Assembly: GCA_003165095.1 (NCBI GenBank)
Contig: PLSH01000347.1
Location: 1,331 to 21,266, forward strand
Length of the DNA stretch: 19,936 nucleotides
Reading direction: 5' to 3'
Source of the DNA: Acidobacteriaceae bacterium
Lineage (GTDB): Bacteria > Acidobacteriota > Terriglobia > Terriglobales > Acidobacteriaceae
The notes beneath the pieces are model-generated. The model did no database searches and was not told where the DNA came from. It was given only the letters and a program-made list of their open reading frames with translations. This document shows, in pieces, positions 7,550-15,013 of this stretch; position 1 is the first letter of the stretch; every line of letters starts with the position of its first letter. The position numbers and the translations under genes are program-made.

Positions 7550-7810
7550 CTTTCAAGCTGAAGGCCGTGCCCTTCAAGCTGGCCCATTTCCTGTCGAGCT
7601 GGCCTTTTACCTGAAATCGAGCCTGGCGCACTTTTCTTAACGAGCGAATGATTTAAAATTCTTCAAGGCGTAACCGCCGATCTCAAGGAAAAACCCACCC
7701 GGGAAGTGCAGACCGGCTTCGAATGGACCGGGACAGGCGGATGTCTATCCCGGGATGTTGCCTGGCGCACAGGCCGTTGAGAAGTTCTGAGAAGAAAGAC
7801 AGGTAAGGCC

Positions 7811-7993
7811 ATGAAATACGCCGGATTGCTGGTGATGCCAGCCGGATTCTTTCTCACCATTGCCGCGCTGGTGTTGTTTTCAGATCCCGCGGAGCGGGTT
7901 GCATTTGTGATCTGCGGCCTGGCGGTGGAGGGATTGGGGCTGGGCGTGGCGATTCGCGGGCACATGCCGGCGCGGGGAGAAGACCGGCCATGA
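7811..7993 (+). CDS. Small two-helix membrane protein coupled to amt
   Basis: 60 residues with two predicted membrane helices (about 5-23 and 30-50), a short acidic link (SDPAER) and a polar tail (ARGEDRP). Its TGA overlaps the amt ATG by four bases (ATGA), so the two are translationally coupled. A purine-rich AGGTAAGG precedes the ATG. Function is unknown. By position it may assist or modulate the transporter, but the product has no resemblance to the PII protein GlnK that usually accompanies amt. It is too short for domain assignment; I call it a gene because of the overlap, the ribosome site and the clean hydrophobic pattern. Confidence 0.7.
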   Translation: MKYAGLLVMPAGFFLTIAALVLFSDPAERVAFVICGLAVEGLGLGVAIRGHMPARGEDRP

Positions 7994-9300
7994 ACGCGAC
8001 CTTGCCTGTGGTTCCCACGCCGATTCCGGCCATGACGGACTTGGTGTTTGCGGTTACGCTGGCGCTGCTGCTGATGGCTCCTCTGGCGATCGCCGGGGTG
8101 GCGCTGATCAATACTGGGCTGGGACGCTCGCGATCGGCGGCGCAGGCGCTGCTGGGCAACTTGGCGATGGTTGCGGTTGCGACGACGGTATTTGCGCTCT
8201 TCGGCGCGGTACTGGCAGGCGGCCTCTCAGGCGCGGGTCACGTGTTTCATTTGGCCGGCAAGCCCTGGGACTGGGCGGGAACGGGGCGGCTGATGCTGCG
8301 CGGATTCAGCGCGGCTCCGGCGGAGACGCAACTGGAGCTGCTGTTTGAATTTCTGGCGGTTGCGTTGGCGGCGCTGATCCCCTGGGGGTCGGGAGCTGAC
8401 CGGTGGCGGCTGACGGCGGGGTGCGCTTCGGCGGCGGTTTTCGCGGGGATTGTGTTTCCGCTGACGGCGCACTGGATCTGGGGCGGAGGATGGCTGGCGC
8501 AACTCAGCGCGAACTTCGGGCTGGGCGCGGGCTTTCTTGACGGCGGCGGCGCGGCTACGGTGCATGTAGCCGGAGGAATGAGCGCGCTGGCGGTGGTGTG
8601 GATTGCCGGGCCGCGCAAGGGGAAGTTCCCCAAGGAGGGGTTTTCGACCGCGATGCCGGGCCACAATGCGGGCTATGTTCTGTTTGGCTGCCTGGTGTGC
8701 CTGATGGGCTGGCTGGGGTGGAACGCGGCGGGAGCGGTTTTGTGGTTGCACGCGCCGTTAAGCGCGCTGCCTGTGACGGCGGTGAACACGGTGCTTTCAG
8801 CATCCGCGGCGCTGTTGGCGACGTTTGCGGTGACCCGTTTCCGGTTTGGAAAACCCGACGCCAGCTTGTGCGCGAACGGCTGGGTGGCGGGGCTGGTGGC
8901 CTCGAGCGGCTGCGCGGGAATGGTGACGCCGGGCGAGGCGTTCTTTGTGGGCGCGATGGCGGGGATCGCAACGCCGCTGTTGGTGGAAGTGCTGGAACTG
9001 GCGCTTTCAATCGACGACCCCTCGGGCGCAATCACGGTTCATGGGGTAGCGGGTTTGTGGGGATTGCTGGCGGCTGGAATCTTCGCATCTCAACACGGAC
9101 AATTCGTGGCGCAACTGGTGGGCATCGCGGCGCTGCTTGGTTTGGTGCTGCCGATGGTTTACCTGCTGTTCGCGCTGCTGAACCGCGTGGTTCCCTTCCG
9201 CGTGGATGCCGACGGCGAGCGGATCGGGATGGACCTTCACGAACTGGGCGGAGGGGCTTATCCGGAGTTTGTGATTCACCGGGACGAGTCGTACCGGTGA
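7990..9300 (+). CDS. amt: Ammonium transporter, Amt family
   Basis: Inner-membrane ammonium channel/transporter of 436 residues, about eleven helices. Family landmarks visible: HWIWGGGWL at 161-169, the D184-GGG..VHV segment with first pore His at H192, the long NAGYVLFG/GWLGWNAAG helix pair (226-248), NGWVAGLVA (297-304), the second pore His in ITVHGVAGLWG (H351), and the cytoplasmic tail GMDLHELGGGAYPEF typical of Amt proteins. The start ATG has GGGGAGAAG upstream and overlaps the 60-residue gene. The stretch normally carrying the outer Phe gate (around 118-130, FEFLAVALAALIPWG) is divergent and I cannot map the gate residue. No glnK follows; the next gene is a TPR protein 122 bases downstream. 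Confidence 0.95.
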   Translation: MNATLPVVPTPIPAMTDLVFAVTLALLLMAPLAIAGVALINTGLGRSRSAAQALLGNLAMVAVATTVFALFGAVLAGGLSGAGHVFHLAGKPWDWAGTGRLMLRGFSAAPAETQLELLFEFLAVALAALIPWGSGADRWRLTAGCASAAVFAGIVFPLTAHWIWGGGWLAQLSANFGLGAGFLDGGGAATVHVAGGMSALAVVWIAGPRKGKFPKEGFSTAMPGHNAGYVLFGCLVCLMGWLGWNAAGAVLWLHAPLSALPVTAVNTVLSASAALLATFAVTRFRFGKPDASLCANGWVAGLVASSGCAGMVTPGEAFFVGAMAGIATPLLVEVLELALSIDDPSGAITVHGVAGLWGLLAAGIFASQHGQFVAQLVGIAALLGLVLPMVYLLFALLNRVVPFRVDADGERIGMDLHELGGGAYPEFVIHRDESYR

Positions 9301-9302
9301 AG

Positions 9303-9334
9303 AAGTGAATGAGTGAATAAGTGAATAAGTGAAC
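9303..9334 (+). repeat. 8-bp tandem repeat, four units
   Basis: Units AAGTGAAT, GAGTGAAT, AAGTGAAT, AAGTGAAC run directly after the amt stop, followed by a looser 7-base pattern (GGGAATA, GGGAAGA, GGGAATA) to about 9357. Likely slippage-prone intergenic sequence. Confidence 0.8.
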
Positions 9335-9396
9335 GGGGAATAGGGAAGAGGGAATAGGACCGAGGGTCTGACACAGCCACAGAAGCTTGTGGCCTC

Positions 9397-9402
9397 TATA
9401 AT
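9397..9402 (+). promoter_or_regulatory. Candidate -10 box (TATAAT) of the TPR gene
   Basis: Perfect TATAAT 20 bases before the ATG at 9423. CTGACA (9368-9373) resembles a -35 box but lies 23 bases away, too far for a standard promoter, so only the -10 is supported. Confidence 0.45.
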
Positions 9403-9422
9403 GCTCCGATAGAGCCAACATT

Positions 9423-10160
9423 ATGGGATATTTTACCCACCTGTTTTATCCATGGGGCCTGCTGTTTCAAGTGGCGGCGATTGTTCACTTCATCCGCAGG
9501 CGGCCGGACACCTATTGGATTTTTATTATTTTGTTTCTGGGCCCAATCGGCGCGGTGGTGTACCTGGTGGTGGAGGCTCTCCCCGACTTCGGGATATTGG
9601 GTCAATCCTTCAAGGCCTTCCCGCGGCGCAAGCGGATTCGCAGCCTGGAGATTGCGATTCTCGACAACCCCTCGGCAGGGAACTTTGAGGAGCTTGGCGA
9701 TCTTTACCTGGAGGACGGCAAGCTGCAGATGGCCAGAGAAGCATTTAACCAGGCGATCGCGGCGCGCTCGACGACGATCGATTGCTATTACCGGCGCGGG
9801 GTGTGCGCGATCGAGCTGGGAGATGCGCCTGGCGCGCTGCCGGATCTGGAGCGCGTAGTGGGGCAAGACCCCGACCACGATTTCTTGCGCGCGGCCGGAT
9901 TGCTTGCGCATGCGTACGCGCAGACCGGGCAGAGGGAAAAATCCGAGGCTCTTTTCCGGCGCGCGACGGTGACATCGACCTTATCGGAGACTTATCTGAA
10001 TTTTGCGGATTTGCTGGCCGCCGAGGGACGAAACCAGGAAGCTCGCGAATGGGCACAAAAAGTGTTGAATAAAGAGGCGACGATGCCTGGTTATTTGCGC
10101 CGCCGCGAGCGTCCGTGGTTCCGGCGGGCAAGAAAGGCGCTAAGGCGCATACCGGGGTAG
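9423..10160 (+). CDS. Membrane-anchored tetratricopeptide-repeat protein
   Basis: 245 residues. The N-terminus has two hydrophobic helices (about 8-24 and 31-51, with the FLGPIGAVVYL pattern seen in PLDc_N-type anchors), then a basic juxtamembrane stretch (FPRRKRIR). Residues about 85-215 form three to four TPR-like helical pairs (NFEELGDLYLEDGKLQMAREAF; CYYRRGVCAIELGDAPGAL; AGLLAHAYAQTGQREKSEAL; YLNFADLLAAEGRNQEAREW). The tail is very basic (RRRERPWFRRARKALRR). It probably acts as a protein-protein scaffold at the inner membrane; the partner is unknown. It converges with the kinase gene with only a 10-base gap, so the two transcripts may overlap at their 3' ends. Confidence 0.82.
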   Translation: MGYFTHLFYPWGLLFQVAAIVHFIRRRPDTYWIFIILFLGPIGAVVYLVVEALPDFGILGQSFKAFPRRKRIRSLEIAILDNPSAGNFEELGDLYLEDGKLQMAREAFNQAIAARSTTIDCYYRRGVCAIELGDAPGALPDLERVVGQDPDHDFLRAAGLLAHAYAQTGQREKSEALFRRATVTSTLSETYLNFADLLAAEGRNQEAREWAQKVLNKEATMPGYLRRRERPWFRRARKALRRIPG

Positions 10161-10170
10161 AAAGCTCCCC

Positions 10171-11166
10171 CTATCGCTTGGCCAGCAGCAGCATGATCAC
10201 GAACAAGGTTACGGGGGCCAGGGCGAGGCCGGCGTAGAGAAGCATTCTGCGGGTGTCGAGCATGAGGCGGTGACGCAGGGCCGGGCGGCGGGCGCCCTCT
10301 TCCACTCCAACCTGCTCCTGGTGTTCGAGTTCCCAGGCCATCTCGCTGGCGGTGGCGTAGCGGTGGCGGGGGTCGCGTTCGAGCGCGCGGCAGACGATCT
10401 CCTGCAACTGCGGTGAGACGGCGGGGTTGAGCTGGCTCGCCGGTGGAGCATCGGCGAGCAAGCGCCCGTTCATTACGGCCAGCGGATTGGGTCCGGTGAA
10501 TGGCGGCTGTCCGGTGAGCATCTCGTAGAGCATGATGCCGAGGGCGTAGATATCGCTGCGCTGGTCGCCGCGCCCGCCTTTGACCTGCTCGGGAGATATG
10601 TAATCGGGTGTGCCTAATGCGGGCGACATGGTGGTGAAGGTGAGGCGGCGCGCGTCCTCCTTCATGGCGATGCCGAAGTCGATGAGCTTGATGACGTCGC
10701 CGGGGCCGACCATGATGTTTTCAGGTTTGAGGTCGCGGTGGACGACGCCGTGCTTGTGCATGTAGTCGAGGGCGTCACAGATGCCGAGGGTGATGTTGAC
10801 TGCGCGGTCGATGGGCAGCCTGCGTTCCCCATTGCGGCCCGACTCGTTCAGAATGGCCCGGAGCAGCCTTCCGTCGACCCATTCGATGACCATGTAGAGG
10901 CGGCTGCGCTCCTCGCCGTCAAAGGTCTTAACGATGCCGGGGTGGTCCAGTTCCTGTCCGATCTGCTGTTCGCGGCGGAAGCGCTCGAGGAGGATGGGGT
11001 CGGATTCGAGGTCGGAGTGCGGAACTTTGATGGCAACCTGACCGCCGTTGCGAAGATCTGTTGCACGGAAAAGGGTGGACATGCCGCTGCGGGCGACCGT
11101 CGCGTCGAGGCGGTAGTGATCGAGTGTATCTCCGGCTTCAAGTGTGGTCATCACGGCGCATTGCAT
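10171..11166 (-). CDS. Membrane-anchored Ser/Thr protein kinase (PknB/Hanks type)
   Basis: 331 residues from the chosen ATG. Kinase domain about 15-285: the nucleotide loop is VARSGMSTLF (24-33), keeping only one of the usual three glycines; VAIK with K47; alpha-C Glu probably E66; HRDLKPEN with D145; DFG at 163-165; GTPDYISPEQ at 185-194; D205 in DQRSDIYALG. All residues needed for catalysis are present apart from the reduced glycine loop, which is common in this bacterial subfamily. A single membrane helix (about 308-328) sits at the extreme C-terminus with almost nothing beyond it, so there is no external sensor domain: a tail-anchored cytoplasmic kinase. The start is uncertain: ATG 11166 has GGA six bases upstream, and ATG 11151 is also possible. 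The gene is divergent from the hydrolase. Confidence 0.92.
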   Translation of the reverse strand: MQCAVMTTLEAGDTLDHYRLDATVARSGMSTLFRATDLRNGGQVAIKVPHSDLESDPILLERFRREQQIGQELDHPGIVKTFDGEERSRLYMVIEWVDGRLLRAILNESGRNGERRLPIDRAVNITLGICDALDYMHKHGVVHRDLKPENIMVGPGDVIKLIDFGIAMKEDARRLTFTTMSPALGTPDYISPEQVKGGRGDQRSDIYALGIMLYEMLTGQPPFTGPNPLAVMNGRLLADAPPASQLNPAVSPQLQEIVCRALERDPRHRYATASEMAWELEHQEQVGVEEGARRPALRHRLMLDTRRMLLYAGLALAPVTLFVIMLLLAKR

Positions 11167-11348
11167 AACAAATCCGATTGTTTCATGCGAATCGTAAGAA
11201 AAACGCAAGGAAATTGTGAGGGAGTCGCTAGTATGGCAGCGGTTGCCGGGTGCTGAAGCCTCGGCCGTTCAAGGCGGGTTCAAGCCAGCCGGACCGCTGG
11301 CAGCTTAATTCGTATCGCATGCTGGCCGAGTTGTGATTGAATGCCAGA

Positions 11349-12545
11349 ATGCTCCGGTTCATTCGAATTCTTGCGGTATGCGCGGTTGTGGCGGGGTTTT
11401 TTGCGCCGGGGCCGGCCTGGGGCAGCGCGGCGGCCCACGCGCGCGCGACGAAGAAGGCGCCGCCGCAGGAAACCGGGTTTCTCAACCGCAGAGTTGAATT
11501 CAACGGAGCTCCGTATCGATTTCAGGTGTACCTGCCGGAGGAATGGAGGCGGGAGGACGGCAAGCTGTGGCCGATGATTCTCTTCCTGCATGGGCGCGGG
11601 GAGCGAGGTTCAGAGGGGATGTGGCAGACGCAGATCGGGCTTCCGGCCGAGGTGCGCGACCATCCCGAGCGCTGGCCGTTTGTGATCGTGATGCCGCAGT
11701 GCCCGCTGCCGGCTCACTGGACAGACGCGTTGGAGCTGGACATGGCGATGGCGGCGCTGGACCAGGAGACATCTGAGTTTCACGGCGACCCGGAGCGAAC
11801 TTATCTGACGGGGTTGTCGATGGGCGGGTATGGGGCGTGGGAGCTGGCGCGGCTTCATCCGCAACGCTGGGCGGCGGTGGCGATTGCGGCAGGCGGCGTC
11901 TTCTGGAGCTACGAGCCGGAGCGCTGGCTGGAGTCACAAACGCTGCCGGGCGAGTACGCGGAGGCGGTCGGGCGGATTCCTGTTTGGCTGTTCCACGGCA
12001 GCGACGACAACGTGGTTTCGCCGCGGCAGAGCGAGTTGATGTTCGCGGCTTTCAAGACAGCGGGCGGCAACGTCCGGCTGTGGATCTTCGAGGGGTTGGG
12101 CCACGACTGCTGGACGCGCGCCTACAACGAGCCGGAGCTTCCGCGGTGGCTGCTGGCGCACCATAGGGAATCACAACCGGGTTCGATGCCGGCGCAGGCG
12201 GAGCGGATGGTGATTCCGCGCCATCCGCAGGCGATCAAGCTGTCCGCGGCGGCGCTGGACGGCCTAGCCGGTGAGTATCGCGAGATGAACGGACAATCCG
12301 TGGTGACGATTTTTCGCCAGGCAGAGACGCTTTACGAGAAGGATCAGTATGGAGCGGTCAGCGAGCTGGATGCGGAATCGGCAGCGGAGCTGTTTTATCT
12401 CAACGGTTCAAGCCTGGTGCGGCTGCTGGTGGAGCGGGATGGCCAGGGGCGGGTGACGGCGCTGGTGCTGCGCGACGACCGTCACGAGGAGAGATGGGAG
12501 AAGCTGCCCGCGGCTAGCCGCCAAGGCGCCGGACCGCGCCCGTGA
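11349..12545 (+). CDS. Exported alpha/beta hydrolase (esterase/peptidase-like) with C-terminal DUF3471-like domain
   Basis: 398 residues from ATG 11349. Signal peptide at 1-25 (LAVCAVVAGFFAPGPAWG). Hydrolase domain about 45-275: oxyanion loop HGRGERG (81-87), nucleophile elbow GLSMGG (155-160, Ser157), acid HGSDDN (Asp219 or 220), His252 in GLGHDCW. This arrangement fits the dienelactone hydrolase / prolyl-oligopeptidase / PHB-depolymerase-like esterases; the substrate cannot be read from sequence. Residues about 300-386 form a separate beta-rich region (LDGLAGEY near 303, ERDGQGRVTALVL near 362-374) resembling DUF3471-type domains found behind other secreted hydrolases. A TTG at 11337 would add four residues. 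It is divergent from the kinase and probably monocistronic. Confidence 0.85.
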   Translation: MLRFIRILAVCAVVAGFFAPGPAWGSAAAHARATKKAPPQETGFLNRRVEFNGAPYRFQVYLPEEWRREDGKLWPMILFLHGRGERGSEGMWQTQIGLPAEVRDHPERWPFVIVMPQCPLPAHWTDALELDMAMAALDQETSEFHGDPERTYLTGLSMGGYGAWELARLHPQRWAAVAIAAGGVFWSYEPERWLESQTLPGEYAEAVGRIPVWLFHGSDDNVVSPRQSELMFAAFKTAGGNVRLWIFEGLGHDCWTRAYNEPELPRWLLAHHRESQPGSMPAQAERMVIPRHPQAIKLSAAALDGLAGEYREMNGQSVVTIFRQAETLYEKDQYGAVSELDAESAAELFYLNGSSLVRLLVERDGQGRVTALVLRDDRHEERWEKLPAASRQGAGPRP

Positions 12546-12615
12546 TCGGATGATCGCGCGGGCGGTGGGAACCCAGGGAGTAGAGTTTGCGTAGTGAGAT
12601 TTGAATGGGTTGAGC

Positions 12616-12620
12616 GGAGG
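12616..12620 (+). promoter_or_regulatory. Strong ribosome binding site (GGAGG)
   Basis: GGAGG five bases before the ATG at 12626, which fixes the start of the zinc-ribbon gene and rules against the long overlapping frame that begins at 12601. Confidence 0.7.
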
Positions 12621-12625
12621 TTTGC

Positions 12626-13123
12626 ATGTTTTGCAGTGGATGTGGTCAAGCTTTGACGCCGGGACTGGCTTTCTGTCCCCAATGCGGCCGCCCGATGGCG
12701 CCGGCAGTTCCCCCGGTTCCCGGTTTGCAGTTCCAACTGGAGAGCTACGCGGGCAAGGTGAAAGCGCTGAGCATTTGCTGGTTCATCTATGCAGCTTTGT
12801 CTGTGGCGCTGGGGTTTGCGGGGATGGCGTTTGCGCACGCGTTTTTTTCGGGTACATTCGGACCCTGGATGCGCGGGCCGCTACCTCCGACGTTCCTGGG
12901 GCCGGCTCTCATGCACCTCATATGGGTAGCTGTCCTGGTTCGCGGAGCGCTGGCGGTTGCGGCGGGTTGGGGCCTGATGGAGCGGACGCAGTGGGGGCGG
13001 ATTGTGGCCATCGTGGCAGCAATTCTGAGCCTGTTGAAGTTTCCGTTTGGGACGGCGCTGGGAATCTGGACGCTGGTGGTGCTGCTTGGGTATCGGAATT
13101 CGACGCTTTACGAGCAGCTCTGA
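12626..13123 (+). CDS. Zinc-ribbon membrane protein
   Basis: 165 residues. The N-terminus is a compact zinc ribbon with two CXXC pairs, C3/C6 and C17/C20 (FCSGCG and FCPQCG). A proline-rich linker follows, then three or four membrane helices (about 48-72, 92-117, 122-150; the last includes the short [12 protein letters not shown] segment). The role is unknown; such zinc-ribbon/multi-helix proteins are widespread and uncharacterised. Only 26 bases separate its stop from the hemB start, so co-transcription is possible, although a -10-like box lies in that gap. Confidence 0.8.
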   Translation: MFCSGCGQALTPGLAFCPQCGRPMAPAVPPVPGLQFQLESYAGKVKALSICWFIYAALSVALGFAGMAFAHAFFSGTFGPWMRGPLPPTFLGPALMHLIWVAVLVRGALAVAAGWGLMERTQWGRIVAIVAAILSLLKFPFGTALGIWTLVVLLGYRNSTLYEQL

Positions 13124-13137
13124 GAGCAGCTTTCCTT

Positions 13138-13143
13138 TACAAT
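13138..13143 (+). promoter_or_regulatory. Candidate -10 box (TACAAT) of hemB
   Basis: TACAAT ends 6 bases before the hemB ATG, so a start site at the usual distance would coincide with the A of ATG and give a leaderless message. No recognisable -35 hexamer. There is no Shine-Dalgarno sequence ahead of hemB, which is consistent with this reading. Confidence 0.4.
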
Positions 13144-13149
13144 CGAAGC

Positions 13150-14139
13150 ATGAGTTTTCCTGAAATACGGCTGCGGCGGCTGCGGCGCAGTGAAGGTCTT
13201 CGTGCGCTGGTGCGGGAGACAACGCTGGAGCCCGGCGACCTGATCTACCCGCTGTTTTTATGTCCCGGCGAGGGCGTGCGGCGGGCAGTGAGCTCGATGC
13301 CCGGGGTGTTCAACCTGTCAGTGGATGAGGCTGTGCGCGAGGCTGAAGAGGCGGCGCAACTGGGACTGGGCGGGCTGCTGCTGTTTGGGCTTCCGGGGAC
13401 CAAGGACGAGCAAGGCACCGGGGCGTGGGACGAGAACGGCATCGTGCAGCAGGGGCTGCGGGCGCTGAAGGGATCGGGCGCGGCGAAGAAGCTGGTGCTG
13501 ATTGCGGACGTTTGCCTGTGCGAGTACACCAGCCACGGGCATTGCGGCGTGGTGGTGGAAGGCCCGGATGGGTTCGAAGTGGACAACGACCCGTCTCTGA
13601 AGCTGCTGGCGCGGACGGCTGAGAGCCTGGCCAAGGCGGGCGCGGACGTGGTGGCGCCAAGCGACATGATGGACGGGCGGGTGAAGGCGATTCGCGAGGC
13701 GCTGGACAGCGAGGGATTTGCGCAGACGCCGATTTTGAGCTACGCGTCGAAGTTTGCGTCGGCATTTTATGGACCGTTCCGCGAGGCTGCGGGCTCCGCG
13801 CCGCAGTTTGGCGACCGCAAGACCTACCAGATGGATGGAGCGAACCTGCGCGAAGCGATGCGGGAGATCGATCTCGATCTGGGAGAGGGCGCGGACATGA
13901 TCCTGATGAAGCCTGCGATGCCCTACCTGGACGTGGTGCGGGCGGCGCGGGAGCGGGTGGATGTTCCGATCGGCGCCTACCAGGTGTCGGGCGAGTACTC
14001 GATGCTGCTGGCGGCGTTTGAGAAGGGTTGGCTGGACCGGGATCGCGCCATCCTCGAGTCGCTGGTGGGGATTCGGCGCGCTGGGGCGGATTTCGCGGTG
14101 ACTTATTTTGCGAAGGACGCGGCGAAACTGCTGGCGTAG
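13150..14139 (+). CDS. hemB: Delta-aminolevulinic acid dehydratase (porphobilinogen synthase)
   Basis: Condenses two 5-aminolevulinate molecules to porphobilinogen in the cytoplasm, an early step of haem and corrinoid synthesis. 329 residues, the usual length. Active-site features: Schiff-base lysine K254 ([10 protein letters not shown]) and the second active-site lysine K201 ([14 protein letters not shown]); SDMMDGR at 171-177; GEYSM at 281-285; zinc-binding cysteines C122, C124 and C132 ([12 protein letters not shown]), marking a zinc-dependent rather than Mg-only form. The ATG at 13150 aligns with the family N-terminus ([12 protein letters not shown]); a longer in-frame extension into the upstream gene has no family match. 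Products of the actAB operon need haem, but the genes are not linked here. Confidence 0.97.
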   Translation: MSFPEIRLRRLRRSEGLRALVRETTLEPGDLIYPLFLCPGEGVRRAVSSMPGVFNLSVDEAVREAEEAAQLGLGGLLLFGLPGTKDEQGTGAWDENGIVQQGLRALKGSGAAKKLVLIADVCLCEYTSHGHCGVVVEGPDGFEVDNDPSLKLLARTAESLAKAGADVVAPSDMMDGRVKAIREALDSEGFAQTPILSYASKFASAFYGPFREAAGSAPQFGDRKTYQMDGANLREAMREIDLDLGEGADMILMKPAMPYLDVVRAARERVDVPIGAYQVSGEYSMLLAAFEKGWLDRDRAILESLVGIRRAGADFAVTYFAKDAAKLLA

Positions 14140-14340
14140 GAGCGCGTCTGAGCCTTCATTCTCCCTGAGTTTTTGTTTTCATTCAGCCTTCAATTTCATT
14201 GACGAGGGCCTGAAGGTGTGCCACGCTCTCCTATCAGTCTTCCCTGTTTCCCGTGACAATTAGGCTCCCGCGCCACTCCTGGAAATGCTGTAAGAGCGAT
14301 GAAGCGAATTCCCTGCGCTTGATCGATGAGAGGTCAAACT

Positions 14341-14784
14341 ATGAGTCGCCGCCGCGGAATGATTGCGTTCGCAGCCCTCAGTTCACTCCTCCTGTGCGGA
14401 GCGACCACGCCCACGGGTTGTCAATCATCGGGGCACATCGGGCCGACTACCGGTGAAGTTGTAGGCGCCACGGTGGGCATCGTGGCCGTTGTTGTAGTGG
14501 GCACCGTGGTTCTGGTCGAAGTCCATAAGTCTCATCACACCGTCCAAGGTTGCGTCACTGCCGGCCCGGACGGTCTCAAAGTGCACCAAAAGGACAGTCA
14601 GAAGGTTTACGCTTTGACCGGCGTGACCGCGAACGTGAAGGTTGGCGACGTGATCAAGGTTCACGGGGACAAGGTAAGAGGTCAGAAGGACAGCGCCGGC
14701 GACCAGGATTTCGCGGTGGAACAGATCAGCAGGGACTACGGCCCGTGCAAGGCGGAACTGGCGACCCCGACGGCGCCCCAGTAG
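14341..14784 (+). CDS. Small exported or membrane-anchored protein, unknown
   Basis: 147 residues from ATG 14341, preceded by GAGAGG at a good distance; the in-frame ATG at 14326 lies before that site and is rejected. Residues 1-28 form an export signal (RRRGMIAFAALSSLLLCG) ending near a Cys (TGCQSS) that may be a lipidation site, though the lipobox is imperfect. A Gly/Val-rich hydrophobic helix follows (about 38-60, VVGATVGIVAVVVVGTVVLV). The remaining domain of about 80 residues (VQGCVTAGPDGLKV.., VYALTGV.., VKVGDVIKVHG, ending near YGPC) looks like a small beta barrel of the OB-like kind. Two Cys residues in this domain (in QGC and GPC) could form a disulfide. Function unknown; its neighbours give no clue. 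Confidence 0.75.
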   Translation: MSRRRGMIAFAALSSLLLCGATTPTGCQSSGHIGPTTGEVVGATVGIVAVVVVGTVVLVEVHKSHHTVQGCVTAGPDGLKVHQKDSQKVYALTGVTANVKVGDVIKVHGDKVRGQKDSAGDQDFAVEQISRDYGPCKAELATPTAPQ

Positions 14785-15013
14785 AACTGTTTCGCGCGCC
14801 ATCTGAATGCTCTCTGTGCCGCATCGCGAACAAATCGCTTTGCGTTGCAGGGGCTCTGTGTTTTTCTAGTAGGGAAACTCTGAACAGGTCGCGGTTTGAA
14901 GCCCTCGTTCCCTCGGGGGCTAAAGCCCGCAATCATTTTTGCTGTGTTTTCGGCACGACTGAAGTCGTGCCCTGATACAAAACAGCGTTTTTTGCGAATC
15001 GACTGACCCACCT
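14785..15013. other. Leader region of the purine permease, largely occupied by a dispersed repeat
   Basis: 229 bases. The downstream half is the 75-bp double-hairpin repeat. No purine riboswitch (no three-way junction with conserved loop motifs) and no Shine-Dalgarno sequence before ATG 15014 are visible. Short minus-strand frames here come from the repeat and are not genes. Confidence 0.5.
14909..14983 (+). repeat. 75-bp double-hairpin repeat, copy 2
   Basis: Same 75-base unit as 7351-7425. It contains GGGCT-AA-AGCCC and a perfect 9-bp stem GGCACGACT-GA-AGTCGTGCC (14952-14971 region), then CCTGATACAAAAC. It ends 30 bases before the purine permease ATG and so probably sits in the promoter or leader of that gene. 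Confidence 0.75.

Larger units (their letters stand above)
6868..7810. other. Repeat-rich non-coding region of about 940 bases
   Basis: Long gap between the divergently oriented ankyrin-like gene and the small membrane-protein gene. It holds the second 36-bp repeat copy (7070-7105), several short palindromes (CCCC-TCA-GGGG at 7130-7140, GTCCC-TAC-GGGAC at 7173-7185), a 75-bp hairpin repeat (7351-7425), three TTTTTCCGCAGCC elements, and short degenerate tandem segments based on CAAGCTG/GAGCTGG (about 7550-7610). The open frames here translate through repeats and are not credible genes. Bases 7640-7810 should contain the promoter of the downstream gene pair; I see no convincing -35/-10 pair. 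Confidence 0.65.

Noticed and set aside
7332..7640. Plus-strand open frame of about 100 codons
   Set aside because: Translates through the 75-bp hairpin repeat and two TTTTTCCGCAGCC copies; repeat-derived, no ribosome site.
7755..7780. Sigma-54-type promoter ahead of the amt pair (TGGCGC..TTGAG)
   Set aside because: Spacing between the GG and the expected GC is wrong and the GC is absent.
12601..13149. N-terminal extension of hemB running through the zinc-ribbon gene
   Set aside because: It reads the zinc-ribbon gene in another frame and has no match to HemB; the family N-terminus begins at 13150.
14736..15011. Minus-strand frame with a GHDFSRAE motif
   Set aside because: The motif is the translation of the 75-bp repeat; such frames are probably spurious products of the repeat and overlap the end of a better-supported gene.
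14785..15013. Purine riboswitch ahead of the purine permease
   Set aside because: The folded elements present are the dispersed-repeat hairpins; I could not find the three-helix junction or loop-loop motifs of the purine aptamer.
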